From: Eledone cirrhosa
Taxonomy: Eukaryota > Mollusca > Cephalopoda > Octopoda > Eledonidae
Length of the DNA stretch: 64,000 nucleotides
NCBI GenBank assembly: GCA_964016885.1
Contig: OZ024740.1
Location: forward strand, 4,764,836-4,828,835
Direction of reading: 5' to 3'
A program made the translations under genes and the position numbers. Every line of letters starts with the position of its first letter. Position 1 is the first letter of the stretch. The notes beneath the pieces were generated by a model. It did not search any database, was not told the DNA's origin, and was given only the letters and a program-made list of their open reading frames with translations. This document shows positions 35,913-50,900 of this stretch, piece after piece.

Positions 35913-36986
35913 CTACTTCCACATAACTCTACTCCAAAGACTCACAACTACCTTCCACATAACTCTACTCCAAAGACTCACAACTACCTTCCACATAACT
36001 CTACTCCAAAGACTCACAACTACCTTCCACATAACTCTACTCCAAAGACTCACAACTACCTTCCACATAACTCTACTCCAAAGACTAACAACTACTTCCA
36101 CATAACTCTACTCCAAAGACTCACAACTACCTTCCACATAACTCTACTCCAAAGACTAACAACTACTTCCACATAACTCTACTCCAAAGACTCACAACTA
36201 CCTTCCACATAACTCTACTCCAAAGACTCACAACTACCTTCCACATAACTCTACTCCAAAGACTCACAACTACCTTCCACATAACTCTACTCCAAAGACT
36301 CACAACTACCTTCCACATAACTCTACTCCAAAGACTCACAACTACCTTCCACATAACTCTACTTTGAAGACTAACAACTACCTTCCACATAACTCTACTC
36401 CAAAGACTCACAACTACCTTCCACATAACTCTACTCCAAAGACTAACAACTACTTCCACATAACTCTACTCCAAAGACTCACAACTACCTTCCACATAAC
36501 TCTACTCCAAAGACTCACAACTACCTTCCACATAACTCTACTCCAAAGACTCACAACTACCTTCCACATAACTCTACTCCAAAGACTCACAACTACCTTC
36601 CACATAACTCTACTCCAAAGACTAACAACTACTTCCACATAACTCTACTCCAAAGACTCACAACTACCTTCCACATAACTCTACTCCAAAGACTAACAAC
36701 TACTTCCACATAACTCTACTCCAAAGACTCACAACTACCTTCCACATAACTCTACTCCAAAGACTCACAACTACCTTCCACATAACTCTACTCCAAAGAC
36801 TCACAACTACCTTCCACATAACTCTACTCCAAAGACTCACAACTACCTTCCACATAACTCTACTCCAAAGACTCACAACTACCTTCCACATAACTCTACT
36901 CCAAAGACTAACAACTACTTCCACATAACTCTACTCCAAAGACTCACAACTACCTTCCACATAACTCTACTCCAAAGACTCACAAC
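35913..36986. repeat. 537-bp higher-order repeat in satellite 2
   Basis: The pattern of 35-bp units (ACTTCCACAT) marks a block of 537 bp (15 units less three bases) at 35913-36449 that recurs at 36450-36986 with the same order of variants. The 35-bp units lie near 35920, 36097 and 36160, and again near 36457, 36634 and 36697. Confidence 0.75.
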
Positions 36987-39900
36987 TACCTTCCACATAA
37001 CTCTACTCCAAAGACTCACAACTACCTTCCACATAACTCTACTCCAAAGACTCACAACTACCTTCCACACAACTCTACTCCAAAGACTCACAACTACCTT
37101 CCACATAACTCTACTCCAAAGACTCACAACTACCTTCCACATAACTCTACTCCAAAGACTCACAACTACCTTCCACATAACTCTACTCCAAAGACTCACA
37201 ACTACCTTCCACACAACTCTACTCCAAAGACTCACAACTACCTTCCACATAACTCTACTCCAAAGACTCACAACTACCTTCTACATAACTCTACACCAAA
37301 GACTCACAACTACTTCCACATAACTCTACTCCAAAGACTAACAACTACCTTCCACATAACTCTACTCCAAAGACTCACAACTACCTTCTACATAACTCTA
37401 CACCAAAGACTCACAACTACTTCCACATAACTCTACTCCAAAGACTAACAACTACCTTCCACACAACTCTACTCCAAAGACTCACAACTACCTTCCACAT
37501 AACTCTACTCCAAAGACTAACAACTACCTTCCACATAACTCTACTCCAAAGACTCACAACTACCTTCCACATAACTCTACTCCAAAGACTCACAACTACC
37601 TTCCACATAACTCTACTCCAAAGACTCACAACTACCTGCCACATAACTCTACTCCAAACACTCACAACTACCTTCCACATAACTCTACTCCAAAGACTCA
37701 CAACTACCTTCCACATAACTCTATTCCAAAGACTCACAACTACCTTCCACACAACTCTACTCCAAAGACTAACAACTACATTCCACATAACTCTACACCA
37801 AAGACTCACAACTACCTTCCACATAACTCTACTCCAAAGCCTCACAACTACCTTCCACACAACTCTACTCCAAAGACTCACAACTACCTTCCACACAACT
37901 CTACTCCAAAGACTCACAACTACCTTCCACATAACTCTACTCCAAAGACTCACAACTACCTTCCACACAACTCTACTCCAAAGACTCACAACTACCTTCC
38001 ACATAACTCTACTCCAAAGACTAACAACTACCTTCCACATAACTCTACTCCAAAGACTCACAACTACCTTCCACATAACTCTACTCCAAAGACTAACAAC
38101 TACCTTCCACATAACTCTACTCCAAAGACTAACAACTACCTTCCACATAACTCTACTCCAAAGACTCACAACTACCTTCCACACAACTCTACTCCAAAGA
38201 CTAACAACTACATTCCACATAACTCTACTCCAAAGACTAACAACTACATTCCACATAACTCTACACCAAAGACTCACAACTACCTTCCACATAAATCTAC
38301 TCCAAAGACTAACAACTACCTTCCACATAACTCTACTCCAAAGACTCACAACTACCTTCCACATAACTCTACTCCAAAGACTCACAACTACCTTCCACAC
38401 AACTCTACTCCAAAGACTAACAACTACATTCCACATAACTCTACTCCAAAGACTAACAACTACCTTCCACATAACTCTACTCCAAAGACTCACAACTACC
38501 TTCCACACAACTCTACACCAAAGACTAACAACTACCTTCCACATAACTCTACTCCAAAGACTCACAACTACCTTCCACATAACTACTCCAAAGACTCACA
38601 ACTACCTTCCACACAACTCTACTCCAAAGACTAACAACTACCTTCCACATAACTCTACTCCAAAGACTCACAACTACCTTCCACATAACTCTACTCCAAA
38701 GACTAACAACTACTTCCACATAACTCTACTCCAAAGACTCACAACTACCTGCCACATAACTCTACTCCAAACACTCACAACTACCTGCTACTCAACTCTA
38801 CTCCAAAGACTCACAACTACCTTCCACATAACTATTCCAAAGACTCACAACTACCTTCCACACAACTCTACTCCAAAGACTCACAACTACCTTCCACACA
38901 ACTCTACTCCAAAGACTCACAACTACCTTCCACACAACTCTACTCCAAAGACTCACAACTACCTTCTACATAACTCTACTCCAAAGACTCACAACTTCCT
39001 TCCACACAACTCTACTCCAAAGACTCACAACTACCTTCCACATAACTCTACTCCAAACACTCACAACTACCTTCCACATAACTCTACTCCAAACACTCAC
39101 AACTACCTGCTACACAACTCTACTCCAAAGACTCACAACTACCTTCCACACAACTCTACACCAAAGACTCACAACTACCTTCCACACAACTCTACTCCAA
39201 AGACTCACAACTACCTTCCACACAACTCTACTCCAAAGACTCACAACTACCTTCCACACAACTCTACTCCAAAGACTCACAACTACCTTCCACAAAACTC
39301 TACTCCAAAGACTCACAACTTCCTTCCACACAACTCTACTCCAAAGACTCACAACTACCTTCCACATAACTCTACTCCAAAGACTCACAACTTCCTTCCA
39401 CACAACTCTACTCCAAAGACTCACAACTACCTTCCACATAACTCTACTCCAAAGACTCACAACTTCCTTCCACACAACTCTACTCCAAAGACTCACAACT
39501 ACCTTCCACATAACTCTACTCAAAAGACTCGCAACTACCTTCCACACAACTCTACTCCAAAGACTCACAACTACCTTCCACATAACTCTACTCCAAAGAC
39601 TCACAACTTCCTTCCACACAACTCTACTCCAAAGACTCACAACTACCTTCCACATAACTCTACTCAAAAGACTCACAACTACCTTCCACACAACTCTACT
39701 CCAAAGAGTCACAACTACCTTCACACAACTCTACTCCAAAGACTCACAACTACCTTCCACATAACTCTACTCCAAAGACTCACAACTACTTTCCACATAA
39801 CTCTACTCCAAAGATTCACAACTACCTTCCACATAAATCTACTCCAAAGACTCACAACTACCTTCCACATAACTCTACTCCAAAGACTCACAACTACCTT

Positions 39901-42900
39901 CCACATAACTCTACTCAAAAGACTCGCAACTACCTTCCACACAACTCTACTCCAAAGAGTCACAACTACCTTCACACAACTCTACTCCAAAGATTCACAA
40001 CTACCTTCCACATAAATCTACTCCAAAGACTCACAACTACCTTCCACATAACTCTACTCCAAAGACTCACAACTACCTTCCACATAACTCTACTCAAAAG
40101 ACTCGCAACTACCTTCCACACAACTCTACTCCAAAGAGTCACAACTACCTTCACACAACTCTACTCCAAAGATTCACAACTACCTTCCACATAAATCTAC
40201 TCCAAAGACTCACAACTACCTTCCACATAACTCTACTCCAAAGACTCACAACTACCTTCCACATAACTCTACTCCAAAGACTCACAACTACCTTCCACAT
40301 AACTCTACTCAAAAGACTCGCAACTACCTTCCACACAACTCTACTCCAAAGAGTCACAACTACCTTCCACACAACTCTACTCCAAAGAGTCACAACTACC
40401 TTCACACAACTCTACTCCAAAGACTCACAACTACCTTCCACATAACTCTACTCAAAAGACTCGCAACTACCTTCCACACAACTCTACTCCAAAGAGTCAC
40501 AACTACCTTCACACAACTCTACTCCAAAGATTCACAACTACCTTCCACATAAATCTACTCCAAAGACTCACAACTACCTTCCACATAACTCTACTCCAAA
40601 GATTCACAACTACCTTCCACATAACGCTACTCCAAAAACTCACAACTACTTTCCACATAACTCTACTCCAAAGATTCACAACTACCTTCCACACAACTCT
40701 ACTCCAAAGACTCACAACTAACTTCCACATAACTCTACTCCAAAGACCCACAACTACCTTCCACATAACTCTACTCCAAAGATTCACAACTACCTTCCAC
40801 ATAACGCTACTCCAAAGACTCACAACTACTTTCCACATAACTCTACTCCAAAGACCCACAACTACCTTCCACATAACTCTACTCCAAAGATTCACAACTA
40901 CCTTCCACATAACGCTACTCCAAAGACTCACAACTACCTTCCACACAACTCTACTCCAAAGACTCACAACTACCTTCCACATAACTCTACTCCAAAGACT
41001 CACAACTACCTTCCACACAACTCTACTGCAAAGACTCACAACAACCTTCCACATAACTCTACTGCAAAGACTCACAACAACCTTCCACATAACTCTACTG
41101 CAAAGACTCACAACAACCTTCCACATAACTCTACTCCAAAGACTCACAACTACCTTCCACACAACTCTACTCCAAAGACTCACAACAACCTTCCACATAA
41201 CTCTACTCCAAAGACTCACAACTACCTTCCACATAACTCTACTCCAAAGACTCACAACTACCTTCCACACAACTCTACTCCAAAGACTCACAACAACCTT
41301 CCACATAACTCTACTGCAAAGACTCACAACAACCTTCCACATAACTCTACTGCAAAGACTCACAACAACCTTCCACATAACTCTACTCCAAAGACTCACA
41401 ACAACCTTCCACATAACTCTACTCCAAAGACTAACAACTACCTTCCACATAACTCTACACCAAAGACTCACAACTACCTTCCACATAACTCTACTCCAAA
41501 GACTCACAACTACCTTCCACATAACTCTACTCCAAAGACTCACAACTACCTTCCACATAACTCTACACCAAAGACTCACAACTACCTTCCACATAACTCT
41601 ACTCCAAAGACTCACAACTACCTTCCACATAACTCTACTCCAAAGACTCACAACTACCTTCCACACAACTCTACACCAAAGACTCACAACTACCTTCCAC
41701 ATAACTCTACACCAAAGACTCACAACTACCTTCCACATAACTCTACTCCAAAGACTCACAACTACCTTCCACACAACTCTACACCAAAGACTCACAACTA
41801 CCTTCCACATAACTCTACTCCAAAGACTCACAACTACCTTCCACACAACTCTACACCAAAGACTCACAACTACCTTCCACATAACTCTACACCAAAGACT
41901 CACAACTACCTTCCACATAACTCTACTCCAAAGACTCACAACTACCTTCCACACAACTCTACACCAAAGACTAACAACTACCTTCCACATAACTCTACTC
42001 CAAAGACTCACAACTACCTTCCACACAACTCTACACCAAAGACTCACAACTACTTTCCACATAACTCTACTCCAAAGACTCACAACTACCTTCCACACAA
42101 CTCTACACCAAAGACTCACAACTACCTTCCACATAACTCTACTCCAAAGACTCACAACTACCTTCCACACAACTCTACACCAAAGACTAACAACTACCTT
42201 CCACATAACTCTACTCCAAAGACTCACAACTACCTTCCACACAACTCTACACCAAAGACTCACAACTACTTTCCACATAACTCTACTCCAAAGACTCACA
42301 ACTACCTTCCACACAACTCTACACCAAAGACTCACAACTACCTTCCACATAACTCTACTCCAAAGACTCACAACTACCTTCCACACAACTCTACTCCAAA
42401 GACTAACAACTACTTCCACATAACTCTACTCCAAAGACTCACAACTACCTTCCACATAACTCTACTCCAAATACTCACAACTGCCTTCCACACAACTCTA
42501 CTCCAAAGACTCACAACTACCTTCCACATAACTCTACTCCAAAGACTCACAACTACCTTCCACATAAATCTACTCCAAAGACTCACAACTACCTTCCACA
42601 TAACTCTACTCCAAAGACTCACAACTACCTTCCACATAACTCTACTCCAAAGACTCACAACTACCTTCCACACAACTCTACTCCAAAGACTCACAACTAC
42701 CTTCCACATAACTCTACTCCAAATACTCACAACTGCCTTCCACACAACTCTACTCCAAAGACTAACAACTACCTTCCACATAACTCTACACCAAAGACTC
42801 ACAACTACCTTCCACATAACTCTACTCCAAAGACTCACAACTACCTTCCACACAACTCTACTCCAAAGACTCACAACTACCTTCCACATAACTCTACTCC

Positions 42901-43017
42901 AAAGACTCACAACTACCTTCCACATAACTCTACTCCAAAGACTCACAACTACCTTCCACATAACTCTACTCCAAAGACTCACAACTACCTTCCACATAAC
43001 TCTACTCCAAAGACTCA

Positions 43018-44970
43018 CAACTTCCTGCTACACAACTCTACTCCAAAGACTCACAACTACCTTCCACATAACTCTACTCCAAAGACTCACAACTTCCTTC
43101 CACACAACTCTACTCCAAAGACTCACAACTACCTTCCACATAACTCTACTCCAAAGACTCACAACTACCTTCCACACAACTCTACTCCAAAGACTCACAA
43201 CTACCTTCCACATAACTCTACTCCAAAGACTCACAACTACCTTCCACATAACTCTACTCCAAAGACTCACAACTACCTTCCACATAACTCTACTCCAAAG
43301 ACTCACAACTTCCTGCTACACAACTCTACTCCAAAGACTCACAACTACCTTCCACATAACTCTACTCCAAAGACTCACAACTTCCTTCCACACAACTCTA
43401 CTCCAAAGACTCACAACTACCTTCCACATAACTCTACTCCAAAGACTCACAACTACCTTCCACACAACTCTACTCCAAAGACTCACAACTACCTTCCACA
43501 TAACTCTACTCCAAAGACTCACAACTACCTTCCACACAACTCTACTCCAAAGACTCACAACTACCTTCCACATAACTCTACTCCAAAGACTCACAACTAC
43601 CTTCCACATAACTCTACTCCAAAGACTCACAACTTCCTGCTACACAACTCTACTCCAAAGACTCACAACTACCTTCCACATAACTCTACTCCAAAGACTC
43701 ACAACTTCCTTCCACACAACTCTACTCCAAAGACTCACAACTACCTTCCACATAACTCTACTCCAAAGACTCACAACTACCTTCCACACAACTCTACTCC
43801 AAAGACTCACAACTACCTTCCACATAACTCTACTCCAAAAACTCACAACTACCTTCCACATAACTCTACTCCAAACACTCACAACTACCTGCTACACAAC
43901 TCTACTCCAAAGACTCACAACTACCTTCCACATAACTCTACTCCAAAGACTCACAACTTCCTTCCACACAACTCTACTCCAAAGACTCACAACTACCTTC
44001 CACACAACTCTACTCCAAAGACTAACAACTACCTTCCACATAACTCTACTCCAAAGACTCACAACTACCTTCCACATAACTCTACTCCAAAAACTCACAA
44101 CTACCTTCCACATAACTCTACTCCAAACACTCACAACTACCTGCTACACAACTCTACTCCAAAGACTCACAACTACCTTCCACATAACTCTACTCCAAAG
44201 ACTCACAACTACCTTCCACACAACTCTACTCCAAAGACTAACAACTACCTTCCACACAACTCTACTCCAAAGACTCACAACTACCTTCCACATAACTCTA
44301 CTCCAAAGACTCACAACTTCCTTCCACACAACTCTACTCCAAAGACTCACAACTACCTTCCACACAACTCTACTCCAAAGACTAACAACTACCTTCCACA
44401 TAACTCTACTCCAAAGACTCACAACTACCTTCCACATAACTCTACTCCAAAAACTCACAACTACCTTCCACATAACTCTACTCCAAACACTCACAACTAC
44501 CTTCCACACAACTCTACTCCAAAGACTCACAACTACCTTCCACATAACTCTACTCCAAAGACTCACAACTACCTTCCACACAACTCTACTCCAAAGACTA
44601 ACAACTACCTTCCACACAACTCTACTCCAAAGATTCACAACTACCTTCCACATAACTCTACTCCAAAGACTCACAACTTCCTTCCACACAACTCTACTCC
44701 AAAGACTAACAACTACCTTCCACACAACTCTACTCCAAAGATTCACAACTACCTTCCACATAACTCTACTCCAAAGACTCACAACTTCCTTCCACACAAC
44801 TCTACTCCAAAGACTCACAACTACCTTCCACACAACTCTACTCCAAAGACTAACAACTACCTTCCACATAACTCTACTCCAAAGACTCACAACTACCTTC
44901 CACATAACTCTACTCCAAAAACTCACAACTACCTTCCACATAACTCTACTCCAAACACTCACAACTACCT
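43018..44970. repeat. Higher-order repeats with TGCTACAC marker
   Basis: A rare CCTGCTACACAAC unit recurs near 43023, 43311, 43635, 43887, 44139 and 44967. The first spacings are 288, 324, 252 and 252 bp, all multiples of 36. This shows in-register amplification and contraction of blocks of 7 to 9 units. Confidence 0.75.
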
Positions 44971-47900
44971 GCTACACAACTCTACTCCAAAGACTCACAA
45001 CTACCTTCCACATAACTCTACTGCAAAGACTCACAACAACCTTCCACATAACTCTACTGCAAAGACTCACAACAACCTTCCACATAACTCTACTGCAAAG
45101 ACTCACAACAACCTTCCACATAACTCTACTCCAAAGACTCACAACTACCTTCCACATAACTCTACTCCAAAGACTCACAACTACCTTCCACATAACTCTA
45201 CTCCAAAGACTCACAACTACCTTCCACACAACTCTACTCCAAAGACTCACAACTACCTTCCACATAACTCTACTCCAAAGACTCACAACTACCTTCCACA
45301 CAACTCTACTCCAAAGACTCACAACTACCTTCCACACAACTCTACTCCAAAGACTAACAACTACCTTCCACATAACTCTACTCCAAAGACTCACAACTAC
45401 CTTCCACATAACTCTACTCCAAAGACTCACAACTACCTTCACACAACTCTACTCCAAAGACTAACAACTACCTTCCACATAACTCTACTCCAAAGACTCA
45501 CAACTACTTTCCACATAACTCTACTCCAAAGACTAACAACTACTTTCCACATAACTCTACTCCAAAGATTCACAACTACCTTCCACATAACTCTACTCCA
45601 AAGACTCACAACTACTTTCCACATAACTCTACTCCAAAGATTCACAACTGCCTTCCACACAACTCTACTCCAAAGACTCACAACTACCTTCCACATAACT
45701 CTACTCCAAAGACTCACAACAACGTTCCACATAACTCTACTCCAAATACTCACAACTACCTTCCACATAAATCTACTCAAAAGACTCGCAACTACCTTCC
45801 ACATAACTCTACTCCAAAGACTCACAACTACCTTCCACACAACTCTACTCCAAAGAGTCACAACTACCTTCACACAACTCTACTCCAAAGACTAACAACT
45901 ACCTTCCACATAACTCTACTCCAAAGACTCACAACTACCTTCCACATAACTCTACTCCAAAGCCTCACAACTACCTTCCACACAACTCTACTCCAAAGCC
46001 TCACAACTACCTTCCACACAACTCTACACCAAAGACTCACAACTACCTTCCACATAACGCTACTCCAAAGACTCACAACTACCTTCCACATAACTCTACT
46101 CCAAAGACTCACAACTACCTTCCACACAACTCTACACCAAAGACTCACAACTACCTTCCACATAACTCTACTCCAAAGCCTCACAACTACCTTCCACACA
46201 ACTCTACTCCAAAGCCTCACAACTACCTTCCACACAACTCTACACCAAAGACTCACAACTACCTTCCACACAACTCTACTCCAAAGACTCACAACTACCT
46301 TCCACATAACTCTACTCCAAAGACTCACAACTACCTTCCACACAACTCTACACCAAAGACTCACAACTACCTTCCACATAACGCTACTCCAAAGACTCAC
46401 AACTACCTTCCACATAACTCTACTCCAAAGACTCACAACTACCTTCCACACAACTCTACTCCAAAGACTCACAACTACCTTCCACACAACTCTACACCAA
46501 AGACTCACAACTACCTTCCACATAACGCTACTCCAAAGACTCACAACTACCTTCCACATAACTCTACTCCAAAGACTCACAACTACCTTCCACACAACTC
46601 TACTCCAAAGACTCACAACTACCTTCCACATAACTCTACTCCAAAGACTCACAACTACCTTCCACATAACTCTACTCCAAAGACTCACAACTACCTTCCA
46701 CATAACTCTACTCCAAAGACTCACAACTACCTTCCACATAACTCTACTCCAAAGAGTCACAACTACCTTCCACACAACTCTACACCAAAGACTCACAACT
46801 ACCTTCCACATAACTCTACTCTGAAGACTCACAACTACCTTCCACATAACTCTACTCCAAAGACTCACAACTACCTTCCACATAACTCTACTCTGAAGAC
46901 TCACAACTACCTTCCACATAACTCTACTCCAAAGCCTCACAACTACCTTCCACACAACTCTACTCCAAAGACTCACAACTACCTTCCACATAACTCTACT
47001 CCAAAGACTCACAACTACCTTCCACATAACGCTACTCCAAAGACTCACAACTACCTTCCACATAACTCTACTCCAAAGACTCACAACTACCTTCCACACA
47101 ACTCTACTCCAAAGACTCACAACTACCTTCCACATAACTCTACTCCAAAGACTCACAACTACCTTCCACATAACTCTACTCCAAAGACTCACAACTACCT
47201 TCCACATAACTCTACTCTGAAGACTCACAACTACCTTCCACATAACTCTACTCCAAAGACTCACAACTACCTTCCACATAACTCTACTCCAAAGACTCAC
47301 AACTACCTTCCACACAACTCTACTCCAAAGACTCACAACTACCTTCCACATAACTCTACTCCAAAGACTCACAACTACCTTCCACACAACTCTACTCCAA
47401 AGACTCACAACTACCTTCCACATAACTCTACTCCAAAGACTCACAACTACCTTCCACATAACTCTACTCCAAAGACTCACAACTACCTTCCACATAACTC
47501 TACTCCAAAGACTCACAACTACCTTCCACACAACTCTACTCCAAAGACTCACAACTACCTTCCACATAACGCTACTCCAAAGACTCACAACTACCTTCCA
47601 CATAACTCTACTCCAAAGACTCACAACTACCTTCCACACAACTCTACTCCAAAGACTCACAACTACCTTCCACATAACTCTACTCCAAAGACTCACAACT
47701 ACCTTCCACATAACTCTACTCCAAAGACCCACAACTACCTTCCACATAACTCTACTCCAAACACTCACAACTACCTTCCACACAAATCTACTCCAAAGAC
47801 TCACAACTACCTTCCACATAACTCTACTCCAAAGACTCACAACTACCTTCCACACAACTCTACTCCAAAGACTCACAACTACCTTCCACATAACTCTACT

Positions 47901-50900
47901 CCAAAGACTCACAACTACCTTCCACATAACTCTACTCCAAAGACTCACAACTACCTTCCACACAACTCTACACCAAAGACTCACAACTACCTTCCACACA
48001 ACTCTACTCCAAAGACTCACAACTACCTTCCACATAGCTCTACTCCAAAGACTCACAACTACCTTCCACACAACTCTACACCAAAGACTCACAACTAACT
48101 TCCACATAACTCTACTCCAAAGACTCACAACTACTTTCCACATAACTCTACTCCAACGACTATCAACTACCTTCCACATAACTCTACTCCAAAGACTCAC
48201 AACTACCTTCCACATAACTCTACTCCAAAGCCTCACAACTACTTTCCACATAACTCTACTCCAAAGACTAACAACTACCTTCCACATAACTCTACTCCAA
48301 AGACTCACAACTACCTTCCACACAACTCTACACCAAAGACTCACAACTACCTTCCACATATCTCTACTCCAAAGACTCACAACTACCTTCCACACAACTC
48401 TACACCAAAGACTCACAACTACCTTCCACATATCTCTACTCCAAAGACTCACAACTACCTTCCACACAACTCTACACCAAAGACTCACAACTACCTTCCA
48501 CATAACTCTACTCCAAAGACTCACAACTACCTTCCACACAATTCTACACCAAAGACTCACAACTACTTTCCACATAACTCTACTCCAAAGACTCACAACT
48601 ACCTTCCACACAACTCTACACCAAAGACTCACAACTACCTTCCACATAAATCTACTCCAAAAACTCACAACTACCTTCCACATAAATCTACTCCAAAAAC
48701 TCACAACTACCTTCCACATAACTCTACTCCAAAGACTCACAACTACCTTCCACACAACTCTACACCAAAGACTCACAACTACCTTCCACATAAATCTACT
48801 CCAAAAACTCACAACTACCTTCCACATAAATCTACTCCAAAAACTCACAACTACCTTCCACATAAATCTACTCCAAAGACTCACAACTACCTTCCACACA
48901 ACTCTACACCAAAGACTCACAACTACCTTCCACATAAATCTACTCCAAAAACTCACAACTACCTTCCACATAACTCTACTCCAAAGACTCACAACTACCT
49001 TCCACACAACTCTACTCCAAAGCCTCACAACTACCTTCCACACAACTCTACTCCAAAGACTCACAACTACCTTCCACACAACTCTACACCAAAGACTCAC
49101 AACTACCTTCCACATAAATCTACTCCAAAAACTCACAACTACCTTCCACATAACTCTACTCCAAAGACTCACAACTACCTTCCACACAACTCTACTCCAA
49201 AGACTCACAACTACCTTCCACACAACTCTACTCCAAAGACTCACAACTACCTTCCACACAACTCTACACCAAAGACTCACAACTACCTTCCACATAAATC
49301 TACTCCAAAAACTCACAACTACCTTCCACATAACTCTACTCCAAAGACTCACAACTACCTTCCACACAACTCTACACCAAAGACTCACAACTACCTTCCA
49401 CATAAATCTACTCCAAAAACTCACAACTACCTTCCACATAACTCTACTCCAAAGACTCACAACTACCTTCCACACAACTCTACACCAAAGACTCACAACT
49501 ACCTTCCACATAAATCTACTCCAAAAACTCACAACTACCTTCCACATAACTCTACTCCAAAGACTCACAACTACCTTCCACACAACTCTACACCAAAGAC
49601 TCACAACTACCTTCCACATAACTCTACACCAAAGACTCACAACTACCTTCCACATAACTCTACACCAAAGACTCACAACTACCTTCCACACAACTCTACA
49701 CCAAAGACTCACAACTACCTTCCACATAAATCTACTCCAAAAACTCACAACTACCTTCCACACAACTCTACACCAAAGACTCACAACTACCTTCCACACA
49801 ACTCTACTCCAAAGACTCACAACTACCTTCCACACAACTCTACACCAAAGACTCACAACTACCTTCCACACAACTCTACTCCAAAGACTCACAACTACCT
49901 TCCACACAACTCTACACCAAAGACTCACAACTACCTTCCACACAACTCTACTCCAAAGACTCACAACTACCTTCCACACAACTCTACACCAAAGACTCAC
50001 AACTACCTTCCACACAACTCTACTCCAAAGACTCACAACTACCTTCCACACAACTCTACTCCAAAGACTCACAACTACCTTCCACACAACTCTACTCCAA
50101 AGACTCACAACTACCTTCCACACAACTCTACACCAAAGACTCACAACTACCTTCCACATAAATCTACTCCAAAAACTCACAACTACCTTCCACATAACTC
50201 TACTCCAAAGACTCACAACTACCTTCCACACAACTCTACACCAAAGACTCACAACTACCTTCCACATAACTCTACTCCAAAGACTCACAACTACCTTCCA
50301 CACAACTCTACACCAAAGACTCACAACTACCTTCCACATAACTCTACACCAAAGACTCACAACTACCTTCCACACAACTCTACTCCAAAGACTCACAACT
50401 ACCTTCCACATAACTCTACACCAAAGACTCACAACTACCTTCCACATAACTCTACTCCAAAGACTCACAACAACCTTCCACATAACTCTACTCCAAAGAC
50501 TCACAACTACCTTCCACACAACTCTACTCCAAAGACTCACAACTACCTTCCACACAACTCTACTCCAAAGACTCACAACTACCTTCACACAACTCTACAC
50601 CAAAGACTCACAACTACCTTCCACATAACTCTACTCCAAAGAGTCACAACTACCTTCACACAACTCTACACCAAAGACTAACAACTACCTTCCACATAAC
50701 TCTACTCCAAAGACTCACAACTACCTTCCACACAACTCTACTCCAAAGACTCCCAACTACCTTCCACACAACTCTACACCAAAGACTCACAACTACCTTC
50801 CACACAACTCTACTCCAAAGACTAACAACTACCTTCCACACAACTCTACACCAAAGACTCACAACTACCTTCACACAACTCTACTCCAAAGACTCACAAC

